Source of the DNA: Megachile rotundata
Lineage: Eukaryota; Arthropoda; Insecta; Hymenoptera; Megachilidae
DNA length: 64,000 nt
Assembly (NCBI RefSeq): GCF_050947335.1
Contig: NW_027473626.1
Span: 62,001 to 126,000, forward strand
Reading direction: 5' to 3'
How positions within the stretch are numbered: position 1 is the stretch's first letter; every line of letters starts with the position of its first letter. The notes below the pieces were generated by a model that saw nothing but the letters and a program-made list of their open reading frames with translations, did no database searches and had not been told where the DNA came from. The translations under genes and the position numbers were made by a program. Shown here piece after piece: positions 1 to 12,151 of this stretch.

Positions 1-83
1 TTGATAATAATAAGAGTAATGAGTATAGTAATTGTCGTCCTATCGATCATATAAGCATAATATGGCTAATAATATGAGTTAGA
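1..83 (+). repeat. Representative satellite monomer (phase reference)
   Basis: I use this unit as the phase reference; the start point is arbitrary. It has 22 G or C in 83 bases. Positions 42-47 carry the palindrome atcgat and 45-48 gatc, so most copies hold a ClaI and a DpnII/MboI-type site and the array should cut to an 83-bp ladder. Positions 57-64 and 69-76 are the same 8-mer, ataatatg, 12 bases apart, so part of the unit is an internal duplication. CpG occurs at about 36-37 (gtcgt) and 44-45 (tcga). Variation concentrates at positions 8-60, while 61-83 with the first few bases of the next unit varies less in the left arm. Because 83 is not a multiple of 3, each reading frame moves through all three phases over consecutive monomers and meets stops quickly. 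Confidence 0.95.
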
Positions 84-1494
84 TTGATAATAATAAGAGT
101 AATGAGTATAGTAATTGTCGTCCTATCGATCATATAAGCATAATATGGCTAATAATATGAGTTAGATTGATAATAACAAGAGTAATAAGCATAGTAATTG
201 TCGTTCTATCGGTCATATAACCATAATATGGCTAATAATATGAGTTAGATTGATTATAATGAGAGTAATAAGTATAGTAATTGTCGTCCTATCGATCATA
301 TAAGCATAGTATGGCTAATAATATGAGTTAGATTGATAATAATAAGAGTAATGAGTACAGTAATTGTCGTCCTATCGATCATATAAGCATAATATGGCTA
401 ATAATATGAGTTAGATTGATAATAATAAGAGTAATGAGTATAGTAATTGTCATCCTATCGATCATATAAGTATAATATGGCTAATAATATGAGTTAGATT
501 GATAATAATAAGAGTAATGAGTATAGTAATTGTCGTCCTATCGATCATATAAGCATAATATGGCAAATAATATGAGTTAGATTGATAATAATAAGAGTAA
601 TAAGTATAGTAATTGTCGTTCTATCGATCATATCTGCATAATATGGTTAATAATATGAGTTAGATTGATAATAGTGAGTGTAATAAGCATAGTAATTGTC
701 GTTCTATCGATCATATAAGCATAATATGGCTAATAATATGAGTTAGATTGATAATAATAAGAGTAATAAGTATATTAATTGTCGTTCTATCGGTCATATA
801 ACCATAATATGGCTAATAATATGAGTTAGATTGATAACAGTGAGTGTAATAAGTATAGTAATTGACGTTATATCGATCATATAAGCATAATATGGCTAAT
901 AATATGAGTTAGATTGATAATAATAAGAGTAATGAGTATAGTAATTGTCGTCCTATCGATCATATAAGCATAATATGGCTAATAATATGAGTTAGATTGA
1001 TAATAATAAGAGTAATGAGTATAGTAATTGTCGTCCTATCGATCATATAAGCATAATATGGCTAATAATATGAGTTAGATTGATAATAATAAGAGTAATA
1101 AGCATAGTCATTGTCGTTCTATCGGTCATATAACCATAATATGGCTAATAATATGAGTTAGATTGATTATAATGAGAGTAATAAGTATAGTAATTGTCGT
1201 CCTATCGATCATATAAGCATAATATGGCTAATAATATGAGTTAGATTGATAATAATAAGAGTAATGAGTACAGTAATTGTCGTCCTATCGATCATATAAG
1301 CATAATATGGCTAATAATATGAGTTAGATTGATAATAATAAGAGTAATGAGTATAGTAATTGTCATCCTATCGATCATATAAGTATAATATGGCTAATAA
1401 TATGAGTTAGATTGATAATAATAAGAGTAATGAGTATAGTAATTGTCGTCCTATCGATCATATAAGCATAATATGGCAAATAATATGAGTTAGA
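1..1494 (+). repeat. 11-monomer higher-order repeat (913 bp), one full and one partial copy
   Basis: Monomers 1-11 run A, A, B, a ttataatgagag type, A with gagtacag, A with gtcatcc, A with ggcaaat, D, E, B with tatatta, C. The order restarts at 914 and holds through monomer 18, ending near 1494, where monomer 19 is an A type in place of the expected D. The rare ggcaaat variant sits at 562 and 1475, exactly 913 bp (11 x 83) apart. Differences between copies are few: aacaag against aataag in monomers 3 and 14, and agtcatt near 1108. The first copy may begin before the window. Partial later copies carry ggcaaat at 4047, 9359, 10272, 13011, 13758, 14505 and 19070. Confidence 0.85.
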
Positions 1495-3297
1495 TTGATA
1501 ATAATAAGAGTAATAAGTATAGTAATTGTCGTCCTATCGATCATATAAGCATAATATGGCTAATAATATGAGTTAGATTGATAATAATAAGAGTAATGAG
1601 TATAGTAATTGTCATCCTATCGATCATATAAGTATAATATGGCTAATAATATGAGTTAGATTGATAACAATAAGAGTAAGGAGTATAGTAATTGTCGTCC
1701 TATCGATCATATAAGCATAATATGGCTAATAATATGAGTTAGATTGATAATAATAAGAGTAATAAGCATAGTAATTGTCGTTCTATCGGTCATATAACCA
1801 TAATATGGCTAATAATATGAGTTAGATTGATTAGAGTGAGTGTAATAAGTATAGTAGTTGTCGTTATATCAATCATATAAGCATAATATGGCTAATAATA
1901 TGAGTTAGATTGATAATAATAAGAGTAATCAGTATAGTAATTGTCGTCCTATCGATCATATAAGCATAATATGGCTAATAATATGAGTTAGATTGATAAT
2001 AATAAGAGTAATAAGCATAGTAATTGTCGTTCTATCGGTCATATAACCATAATATGGCTAATAATATGAGTTAGATTGATTAGAGTGAGTGTAATAAGTA
2101 TAGTAATTGACGTTATATCGATCATATAAGCATAATATGGCTAATAATATGAGTTAGATTGATAATAATAAGAGTAATGAGTATAGTAATTGTCGTCCTA
2201 TCGATCATATAAGCATAATATGGCTAATAATATGAGTTAGATTGATAATAATAAGAGTAATGAGTATAGTAATTGTCGTCCTATCGATCATATAAGCATA
2301 ATAAGGCTAATAATATGAGTTAGATTGACAATAATAAGAGTAATAAGTATAGTAATTGTCGTTCTATCAGTCATATAACCATAATATGGCTAATCATATG
2401 AGTTAGATTGATAATAATAAGAGTAATGAGTACAGTAATTGTCGTCCTATCGATCATATAGCATAATATGGCTAATAATATGAGTTAGATTGATAAGAAT
2501 AATAGTAATAAGTATAGTAATTGTCGTTCTATCGGTCATATAACCATAATATGGCTAATAATATGAGTTAGATTGATAACAGTGAGTGTAATAAGTATAG
2601 TAATTGTCCTTATATCGATCATATAAGCATAATATGGTTAATAATATGAGTTAGATTGATAATAATAAGAGTAATGAGTATAGTAATTGTCATACTATCG
2701 ATCATATAAGCATAATATGGCTAATAATATGAGTTAGATTGATAATAATAAGAGTAATGAGTATAGTAATTGTCGTCCTATCGATTATATAAGCATAATA
2801 AGCCTAATAATATGAGTTAGATTGACAATAATAAGAGTAATAAGTATAGTAACTGTCGTTCTATCAGTCATATAACCATAATATGGCTAATCATATGAGT
2901 TACATTGATAATAATAAGAGTAATGAGTACAGTAATTGTCGTCCTATCGATCATATAAGCATAATATGGCTAATAATATGAGTTAGATTGATAAGAATAA
3001 TAGTAATAAGTATAGTAATTGTCGTTCTGTCGATCATATCTGCATAATATGGTTAATAATATGAGTTAGAGTGATAATAGTGAGTGTAATAAGTATAGTA
3101 ATTGTCGTTCTACCGATCATATAAGCATAATATGGCTAATAATATGAGTTAGATTGATAATAATAAGAGTAATGAGTATAGTAATTGTCGTCCTATCGAT
3201 CATATAAGCATAATATGGCTAATAATATGAGTTAGATTGATAATAATAAGAGTAATAAGTATATTAATTGTCGTTCTATCGGTCATATAACCAAAAT

Positions 3298-3836
3298 ATG
3301 GCTAATAATATGAGTTAGATTGATAACAGTGAGTGTAATAAGTATAGTAATTGTCCTTATATCGATCATATAAGCATAATATGGTTAATAATATGAGTTA
3401 GATTGATAATAATAAGAGTAATGAGTATAGTAATTGTCATACTATCGATCATATAAGCATAATATGGCTAATAATATGAGTTAGATTGATAAGAATAAGA
3501 GTAATAAGTATAGGAATTGTCATCCTATCGATCATATAAGCATAATATGGCTAATAATATGAGTTAGATTGATAAGAATAATAGTAATAAGTATCGTAAT
3601 TGTCGTTCTATGGATCATATCTGCATAATATGGTTAATAATATGAGTTAGATTGATAATAATAAGAGTAATGAGTATAGTAATTGTCGTCCTATCGATCA
3701 TATAAGCATAATGTGGCTAATAATATGAGTTAGATTGATAGTAATAAGAGTAATAAGTATAGTAATTGTCGTTCTATCGGTCATATAACCATAATATGGC
3801 TAATAATATGAGTTAGATTGATTATAATGAGAGTAA
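3298..3836 (+). repeat. Satellite segment shared with 22222-22762 and partly with 16634-16967
   Basis: A run of distinctive monomers (ttgtccttat, gtcatactatcg, tataggaattg, tatcgtaattg with tatggatcat, then gcataatgtggc) recurs near 22222-22762 at an offset of 228 monomers plus 2, the 2 being explained by one-base insertions near 20607 and 22280. The first part also recurs at 16634-16967 at exactly 160 monomers (13280 bp) from here: tgtcgttctatggatcat is at 3601 and 16881. The end points are approximate. From about 3837 to 4440 the sequence returns to a partial 11-monomer unit, with ggcaaat at 4047. Confidence 0.75.
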
Positions 3837-4188
3837 TGAGTACAGTAATTGTCGTCCTATCGATCATATAAGCATAATATGGCTAATAATATGAGTTAGA
3901 TTGATAATAATAAGAGTAATGAGTATAGTAATTGTCATCCTATCGATCATATAAGTGTAATATGGCTAATAATATGAGTTAGATTGATAATAATAAGAGT
4001 AATGAGTATAGTAATTGTCGTCCTATCGATCATATAAGCATAATATGGCAAATAATATGAGTTAGATTGATAATAATAAGAGTAATAAGTATAGTAATTG
4101 TCGTTCTATCGATCATATCTGCATAATATGGTTAATAATATGAGTTAGATTGATAATAGTGAGTGTAATAAGCATAGTAATTGTCGTT

Positions 4189-4976
4189 CTATCGATCATA
4201 TAAGCATAATATGGCTAATAATATGAGTTAGATTGATAATAATAAGAGTAATAAGTATATTAATTGTCGTTCTATCGGTCATATAACCATAATATGGCTA
4301 ATAATATGAGTTAGATTGATAACAGTGAGTGTAATAAGTATAGTAATTGACGTTATATCGATCATATAAGCATAATATGGCTAATAATATGAGTTAGATT
4401 GATAATAATAAGAGTAATGAGTATAGTAATTGTCGTCCTATCGATCATGTAAGCGTAATATGGCTAATAATATGAGTTAGATTGATAATAATAAGAGTAA
4501 TGAGTATAGTAATTGTCATCCTATCGATCATATAAGTATAATATGGCTAATAATGTGAGTTAGATTGATAAGAATAAGAGTAATAAGTATAGTAATTGTC
4601 GTTCTATCGATCACATCTGCATAATATGGTTAATAATATGAGTTAGATTGGTAATAGTGAGTGTAATAAGCATAGTAATTGTCGTTCTATCGATCATATA
4701 AGCATAATATGGCTAAGAATATGAGTTAGATTGATAATAATAAGAGTAATGAGTATAGTAATTGTCGTTCTATCGATCATATAAGCATAATATGGCTAAT
4801 AATATGAGTTAGATTGATAATAATAAGAGTAATGAGTATAGTAATTGTCGTCCTATCGATCATATAAGCATAATGTGGCTAATAATATGAGTTAGATTGA
4901 TAGTAATAAGAGTAATAAGTATAGTAATTGTCGTTCTATCGGTCATATAACCATAATATGGCTAATACTATGAGTT
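4189..4976 (+). repeat. Segmental copy, 34-monomer offset (partner 7011-7798)
   Basis: The segment matches 7011-7798 at offset 2822, which is 34 x 83. It holds the run B with tatatta, C, A with gtaagcgtaa, gtcatcc, then the marker pair aataatgtgag and gatcacatctgc. I saw only a few differences, such as gctaagaat against gctaataat and tagtaataag against tagcaataag. Related runs carrying gatcacatctgc occur near 14075, 15065, 17225 and 19630. The two partners bracket the 13-monomer tandem pair at 4752-7032, so the pair lies within a once-contiguous run. Confidence 0.8.
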
Positions 4977-7032
4977 AGATTGATAACAGTGAGTGTAATA
5001 AGTATAGTAGTTGTCGTTATATCAATCATATAAGCATAATATGGCTAATAATATGAGTTAGATTGATAATAATAAGAGTAATGAGTATAGTAATTGTCGT
5101 CCTATCGATCATGTAAGCGTAATATGGCTAATAATATGAGTTAGATTGATAATAATAAGAGTAATGAGTATAGTAATTGTCGTCCTATCGATCATATAAG
5201 CATAATGTGGCTAATAATATGAGTTAGATTGATAGTAATAAGAGCAATAAGTATAGTAATTGTCGTTCTATCGGTCATATAACCATAATATGGCTAATAC
5301 TATGAGTTAGATTGATAACAGTGAGTGTAATAAGTATAGTAGTTGTCGTTATATCAATCATATAAGCATAATATGGCTAATAATATGAGTTAGATTGATA
5401 ATAATAAGAGTAATGAGTATAGTAATTGTCGTCCTATCGATCATGTAAGCGTAATATGGCTAATAATATGAGTTAGATTGATAATAATAAGAGTAATGAG
5501 TATAGTAATTGTCGTCCTATCGATTATATAAGCATAATAAGCCTAATAATATGAGTTAGATTGACAATAATAAGAGTAATAAGTATAGTAACTGTCGTTC
5601 TATCAGTCATATAACCATAATATGGCTAATCATATGAGTTACATTGATAATAATAAGAGTAATGAGTACAGTAATTGTCGTCCTATCGATCATATAAGCA
5701 TAATATGGCTAATAATATGAGTTAGATTGATAAGAATAATAGTAATAAGTATAGTAATTGTCGTTCTGTCGATCATATCTGCATAATATGGTTAATAATA
5801 TGAGTTAGATTGATAATAGTGAGTGTAATAAGTATAGTAATTGTCGTTCTATCGATCATATAAGCATAATATGGCTAATAATATGAGTTAGATTGATAAT
5901 AATAAGAGTAATGAGTATAGTAATTGTCGTCCTATCGATCATATAAGCATAATGTGGCTAATAATATGAGTTAGATTGATAGTAATAAGAGTAATAAGTA
6001 TAGTAATTGTCGTTCTATCGGTCATATAACCATAATATGGCTAATACTATGAGTTAGATTGATAACAGTGAGTGTAATAAGTATAGTAGTTGTCGTTATA
6101 TCAATCATATAAGCATAATATGGCTAATAATATGAGTTAGATTGATAATAATAAGAGTAATGAGTATAGTAATTGTCGTCCTATCGATCATGTAAGCGTA
6201 ATATGGCTAATAATATGAGTTAGATTGATAATAATAAGAGTAATGAGTATAGTAATTGTCGTCCTATCGATCATATAAGCATAATGTGGCTAATAATATG
6301 AGTTAGATTGATAGTAATAAGAGCAATAAGTATAGTAATTGTCGTTCTATCGGTCATATAACCATAATATGGCTAATACTATGAGTTAGATTGATAACAG
6401 TGAGTGTAATAAGTATAGTAGTTGTCGTTATATCAATCATATAAGCATAATATGGCTAATAATATGAGTTAGATTGATAATAATAAGAGTAATGAGTATA
6501 GTAATTGTCGTCCTATCGATCATGTAAGCGTAATATGGCTAATAATATGAGTTAGATTGATAATAATAAGAGTAATGAGTATAGTAATTGTCGTCCTATC
6601 GATTATATAAGCATAATAAGCCTAATAATATGAGTTAGATTGACAATAATAAGAGTAATAAGTATAGTAACTGTCGTTCTATCAGTCATATAACCATAAT
6701 ATGGCTAATCATATGAGTTACATTGATAATAATAAGAGTAATGAGTACAGTAATTGTCGTCCTATCGATCATATAAGCATAATATGGCTAATAATATGAG
6801 TTAGATTGATAAGAATAATAGTAATAAGTATAGTAATTGTCGTTCTGTCGATCATATCTGCATAATATGGTTAATAATATGAGTTAGATTGATAATAGTG
6901 AGTGTAATAAGTATAGTAATTGTCGTTCTATCGATCATATAAGCATAATATGGCTAATAATATGAGTTAGATTGATAATAATAAGAGTAATGAGTATAGT
7001 AATTGTCGTCCTATCGATCATATAAGCATAAT
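4752..7032 (+). repeat. 13-monomer tandem duplication (1079 bp x 2)
   Basis: Sequence 4752-5953 repeats at 5831-7032 with offset 1079, which is 13 x 83. Marker variants recur in order: atgtggct, gctaatacta, gtatagtagttg with atcaatcat, gtaagcgta, agagcaataa (5241 and 6320), ataagcct, gagttacattg and gttctgtcg. I noticed no difference inside the matched stretch. The match starts after a-to-g, a-to-t and g-to-a mismatches at 4742-4751 and ends at atgtgg against atatgg (5954/7033). Adjacency and near identity indicate a recent tandem duplication, for example by unequal exchange between sister arrays. Confidence 0.88.
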
Positions 7033-7798
7033 ATGGCTAATAATATGAGTTAGATTGATAATAATAAGAGTAATAAGTATATTAATTGTCGTTCTATCGG
7101 TCATATAACCATAATATGGCTAATAATATGAGTTAGATTGATAACAGTGAGTGTAATAAGTATAGTAATTGACGTTATATCGATCATATAAGCATAATAT
7201 GGCTAATAATATGAGTTAGATTGATAATAATAAGAGTAATGAGTATAGTAATTGTCGTCCTATCGATCATGTAAGCGTAATATGGCTAATAATATGAGTT
7301 AGATTGATAATAATAAGAGTAATGAGTATAGTAATTGTCATCCTATCGATCATATAAGTATAATATGGCTAATAATGTGAGTTAGATTGATAAGAATAAG
7401 AGTAATAAGTATAGTAATTGTCGTTCTATCGATCACATCTGCATAATATGGTTAATAATATGAGTTAGATTGGTAATAGTGAGTGTAATAAGCATAGTAA
7501 TTGTCGTTCTATCGATCATATAAGCATAATATGGCTAATAATATGAGTTAGATTGATAATAATAAGAGTAATGAGTATAGTAATTGTCGTTCTATCGATC
7601 ATATAAGCATAATATGCCTAATAATATGAGTTAGATTGATAATAATAAGAGTAATGAGTATAGTAATTGTCGTCCTATCGATCATATAAGCATAATGTGG
7701 CTAATAATATGAGTTAGATTGATAGCAATAAGAGTAATAAGTATAGTAATTGTCGTTCTATCGGTCATATAACCATAATATGGCTAATAATATGAGTT

Positions 7799-8797
7799 AG
7801 ATTGATAACAGTGAGTGTAATAAGTATAGTAGTTGTCGTTATATCAATCATATAAGCATAATATGGCTAATAATATGAGTTAGATTGATAATAATAAGAG
7901 TAATGAGTATAGTAATTGTCGTCCTATCGATCATATAAGCATAATATGGCTAATAATATGAGTTAGATTGATAATAATAAGAGTAATGAGTATAGTAATT
8001 GTCATCCTATCGATCATATAAGCATAATATGGCTAATAATATGAGTTAGATTGATAATAATAAGAGTAATGAGTATAGTAATTGTCGTCCTATCGATCAT
8101 ATAAGCATAATATGGCTAATAATATGAGTTAGATTGATAATAATAAGAGTAATGAGTATAGTAATTGTCGTCCTATCGATCATATAAGCATAATAAGGCT
8201 AATAATATGAGTTAGATTGACAATAATAAGAGTAATAAGTATAGTAATTGTCGTTCTATCAGTCATATAACCATAATATGGCTAATCATATGAGTTAGAT
8301 TGATAATAATAAGAGTAATGAGTACAGTAATTGTCGTCCTATCGATCATATAAGCATAATATGGCTAATAATATGAGTTAGATTGATAAGAATAATAGTA
8401 ATAAGTATAGTAATTGTCGTTCTATCGGTCATATAACCATAATATGGCTAATAATATGAGTTAGATTGATAACAGTGAGTGTAATAAGTATAGTAATTGT
8501 CCTTATATCGATCATATAAGCATAATATGGTTAATAATATGAGTTAGATTGATAATAATAAGAGTAATGAGTATAGTAATTGTCGTCCTATCGATCATAT
8601 AAGCATAATATGGCTAATAATATGAGTTAGATTGATAATAATAAGAGTAATAAGCATAGTAATTGTCGTTCTATCGGTCATATAACCATAATATGGCTAA
8701 TAATATGAGTTAGATTGATTAGAGTGAGTGTAGTAAGTATAGTAATTGACGTTATATCGATCATATAAGCATAATATGGCTAATAATATGAGTTAGA
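7799..8797 (+). repeat. Satellite segment between mapped copies
   Basis: This is ordinary + strand satellite, about 12 monomers, mostly type A, with a B-C step. It includes the ataaggct and catatgagttag variants (about 8190-8290) also found in block L1, and a B monomer followed by a gattagagtgagtg monomer near 8720 that resembles 2078-2100. Nothing else was seen in it. Confidence 0.85.
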
Positions 8798-11700
8798 TTG
8801 ATAATAATAAGAGTAATGAGTATAGTAATTGTCGTCCTATCGATCATATAAGCATAATATGGCTAATAATATGAGTTAGATTGATAATAATAAGAGTAAT
8901 GAGTATAGTAATTGTCGTCCTATCGATCATATAAGCATAATATGGCTAATAATATGAGTTAGATTGATAATAACAAGAGTAATAAGCATAGTAATTGTCG
9001 TTCTATCGGTCATATAACCATAATATGGCTAATAATATGAGTTAGATTGATTATAATGAGAGTAATAAGTATAGTAATTGTCGTCCTATCGATCATATAA
9101 GCATAATATGGCTAATAATATGAGTTAGATTGATAATAATAAGAGTAATGAGTACAGTAATTGTCGTCCTATCGATCATATAAGCATAATATGGCTAATA
9201 ATATGAGTTAGATTGATAATAATAAGAGTAATGAGTATAGTAATTGTCATCCTATCGATCATATAAGTATAATATGGCTAATAATATGAGTTAGATTGAT
9301 AATAATAAGAGTAATGAGTATAGTAATTGTCGTCCTATCGATCATATAAGCATAATATGGCAAATAATATGAGTTAGATTGATAATAATAAGAGTAATAA
9401 GTATAGTAATTGTCGTTCTATCGATCATATCTGCATAATATGGTTAATAATATGAGTTAGATTGATAATAGTGAGTGTAATAAGCATAGTAATTGTCGTT
9501 CTATCGATCATATAAGCATAATATGGCTAATAATATGAGTTAGATTGATAATAATAAGAGTAATAAGTATATTAATTGTCGTTCTATCGGTCATATAACC
9601 ATAATATGGCTAATAATATGAGTTAGATTGATAACAGTGAGTGTAATAAGTATAGTAATTGACGTTATATCGATCATATAAGCATAATATGGCTAATAAT
9701 ATGAGTTAGATTGATAATAATAAGAGTAATGAGTATAGTAATTGTCGTCCTATCGATCATATAAGCATAATATGGCTAATAATATGAGTTAGATTGATAA
9801 TAATAAGAGTAATGAGTATAGTAATTGTCGTCCTATCGATCATATAAGCATAATATGGCTAATAATATGAGTTAGATTGATAATAATAAGAGTAATAAGC
9901 ATAGTAATTGTCGTTCTATCGGTCATATAACCATAATATGGCTAATAATATGAGTTAGATTGATTATAATGAGAGTAATAAGTATAGTAATTGTCGTCCT
10001 ATCGATCATATAAGCATAATATGGCTAATAATATGAGTTAGATTGATAATAATAAGAGTAATGAGTACAGTAATTGTCGTCCTATCGATCATATAAGCAT
10101 AATATGGCTAATAATATGAGTTAGATTGATAATAATAAGAGTAATGAGTATAGTAATTGTCATCCTATCGATCATATAAGTATAATATGGCTAATAATAT
10201 GAGTTAGATTGATAATAATAAGAGTAATGAGTATAGTAATTGTCGTCCTATCGATCATATAAGCATAATATGGCAAATAATATGAGTTAGATTGATAATA
10301 ATAAGAGTAATAAGTATAGTAATTGTCGTCCTATCGATCATATAAGCATAATATGGCTAATAATATGAGTTAGATTGATAATAATAAGAGTAATGAGTAT
10401 AGTAATTGTCATCCTATCGATCATATAAGTATAATATGGCTAATAATATGAGTTAGATTGATAATAATAAGAGTAAGGAGTATAGTAATTGTCGTCCTAT
10501 CGATCATATAAGCATAATATGGCTAATAATATGAGTTAGATTGATAATAATAAGAGTAATAAGCATAGTAATTGTCGTTCTATCGGTCATATAACCATAA
10601 TATGGCTAATAATATGAGTTAGATTGATTAGAGTGAGTGTAATAAGTATAGTAGTTGTCGTTATATCAATCATATAAGCATAATATGGCTAATAATATGA
10701 GTTAGATTGATAATAATAAGAGTAATCAGTATAGTAATTGTCGTCCTATCGATCATATAAGCATAATATGGCTAATAATATGAGTTAGATTGATAATAAT
10801 AAGAGTAATAAGCATAGTAATTGTCGTTCTATCGGTCATATAACCATAATATGGCTAATAATATGAGTTAGATTGATTAGAGTGAGTGTAATAAGTATAG
10901 TAATTGACGTTATATCGATCATATAAGCATAATATGGCTAATAATATGAGTTAGATTGATAATAATAAGAGTAATGAGTATAGTAATTGTCGTCCTATCG
11001 ATCATATAAGCATAATATGGCTAATAATATGAGTTAGATTGATAATAATAAGAGTAATGAGTATAGTAATTGTCGTCCTATCGATCATATAAGCATAATA
11101 AGGCTAATAATATGAGTTAGATTGACAATAATAAGAGTAATAAGTATAGTAATTGTCGTTCTATCAGTCATATAACCATAATATGGCTAATCATATGAGT
11201 TAGATTGATAATAATAAGAGTAATGAGTACAGTAATTGTCGTCCTATCGATCATATAGCATAATATGGCTAATAATATGAGTTAGATTGATAAGAATAAT
11301 AGTAATAAGTATAGTAATTGTCGTTCTATCGGTCATATAACCATAATATGGCTAATAATATGAGTTAGATTGATAACAGTGAGTGTAATAAGTATAGTAA
11401 TTGTCCTTATATCGATCATATAAGCATAATATGGTTAATAATATGAGTTAGATTGATAATAATAAGAGTAATGAGTATAGTAATTGTCATACTATCGATC
11501 ATATAAGCATAATATGGCTAATAATATGAGTTAGATTGATAATAATAAGAGTAATGAGTATAGTAATTGTCGTCCTATCGATTATATAAGCATAATAAGC
11601 CTAATAATATGAGTTAGATTGACAATAATAAGAGTAATAAGTATAGTAACTGTCGTTCTATCAGTCATATAACCATAATATGGCTAATCATATGAGTTAC

Positions 11701-12151
11701 ATTGATAATAATAAGAGTAATGAGTACAGTAATTGTCGTCCTATCGATCATATAAGCATAATATGGCTAATAATATGAGTTAGATTGATAAGAATAATAG
11801 TAATAAGTATAGTAATTGTCGTTCTGTCGATCATATCTGCATAATATGGTTAATAATATGAGTTAGAGTGATAATAGTGAGTGTAATAAGTATAGTAATT
11901 GTCGTTCTAACCGATCATATAAGCATAATATGGCTAATAATATGAGTTAGATTGATAATAATAAGAGTAATGAGTATAGTAATTGTCGTCCTATCGATCA
12001 TATAAGCATAATATGGCTAATAATATGAGTTAGATTGATAATACTAAGAGTAATAAGTATATTAATTGTCGTTCTATCGGTCATATAACCAAAATATGGC
12101 TAATAATATGAGTTAGATTGATAACAGTGAGTGTAATAAGTATAGTAATTG
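8798..12151 (+). repeat. Segmental copy L1, right member (partner 1-3353)
   Basis: This is the second member of the L1 pair. It starts with the same run of two A monomers and a B monomer carrying taacaag (caag at 177 and 8974). It repeats the internal 11-monomer periodicity, with ggcaaat at 9359 and 10272, again 913 apart. After an extra A near 11910 (ctaaccgatc against ctaccgatc) the offset becomes 8798, exactly 106 monomers. Beyond 12151 the two loci diverge. Confidence 0.87.

Larger units (their letters stand above)
1..3353 (+). repeat. Segmental copy L1, left member (partner 8798-12151)
   Basis: This stretch matches 8798-12151 almost base for base at offset 8797, which is 106 monomers minus one base. 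The one-base shortfall is explained by the catatagcata deletion at 2460, which lies between the compared points and is itself present in both copies (2455 and 11252). Shared private variants include gtaaggag (about 1678 and 10475), gtaatcagt (about 1927 and 10724), ataaggct (about 2300 and 11098) and ccaaaatatg (about 3292 and 12091). I counted about half a dozen differences, including an extra A near 11910. The match stops at 3353, where ttgtcctt faces ttgacgtt. The left end is cut by the window edge, so the true block may be longer. Confidence 0.87.
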
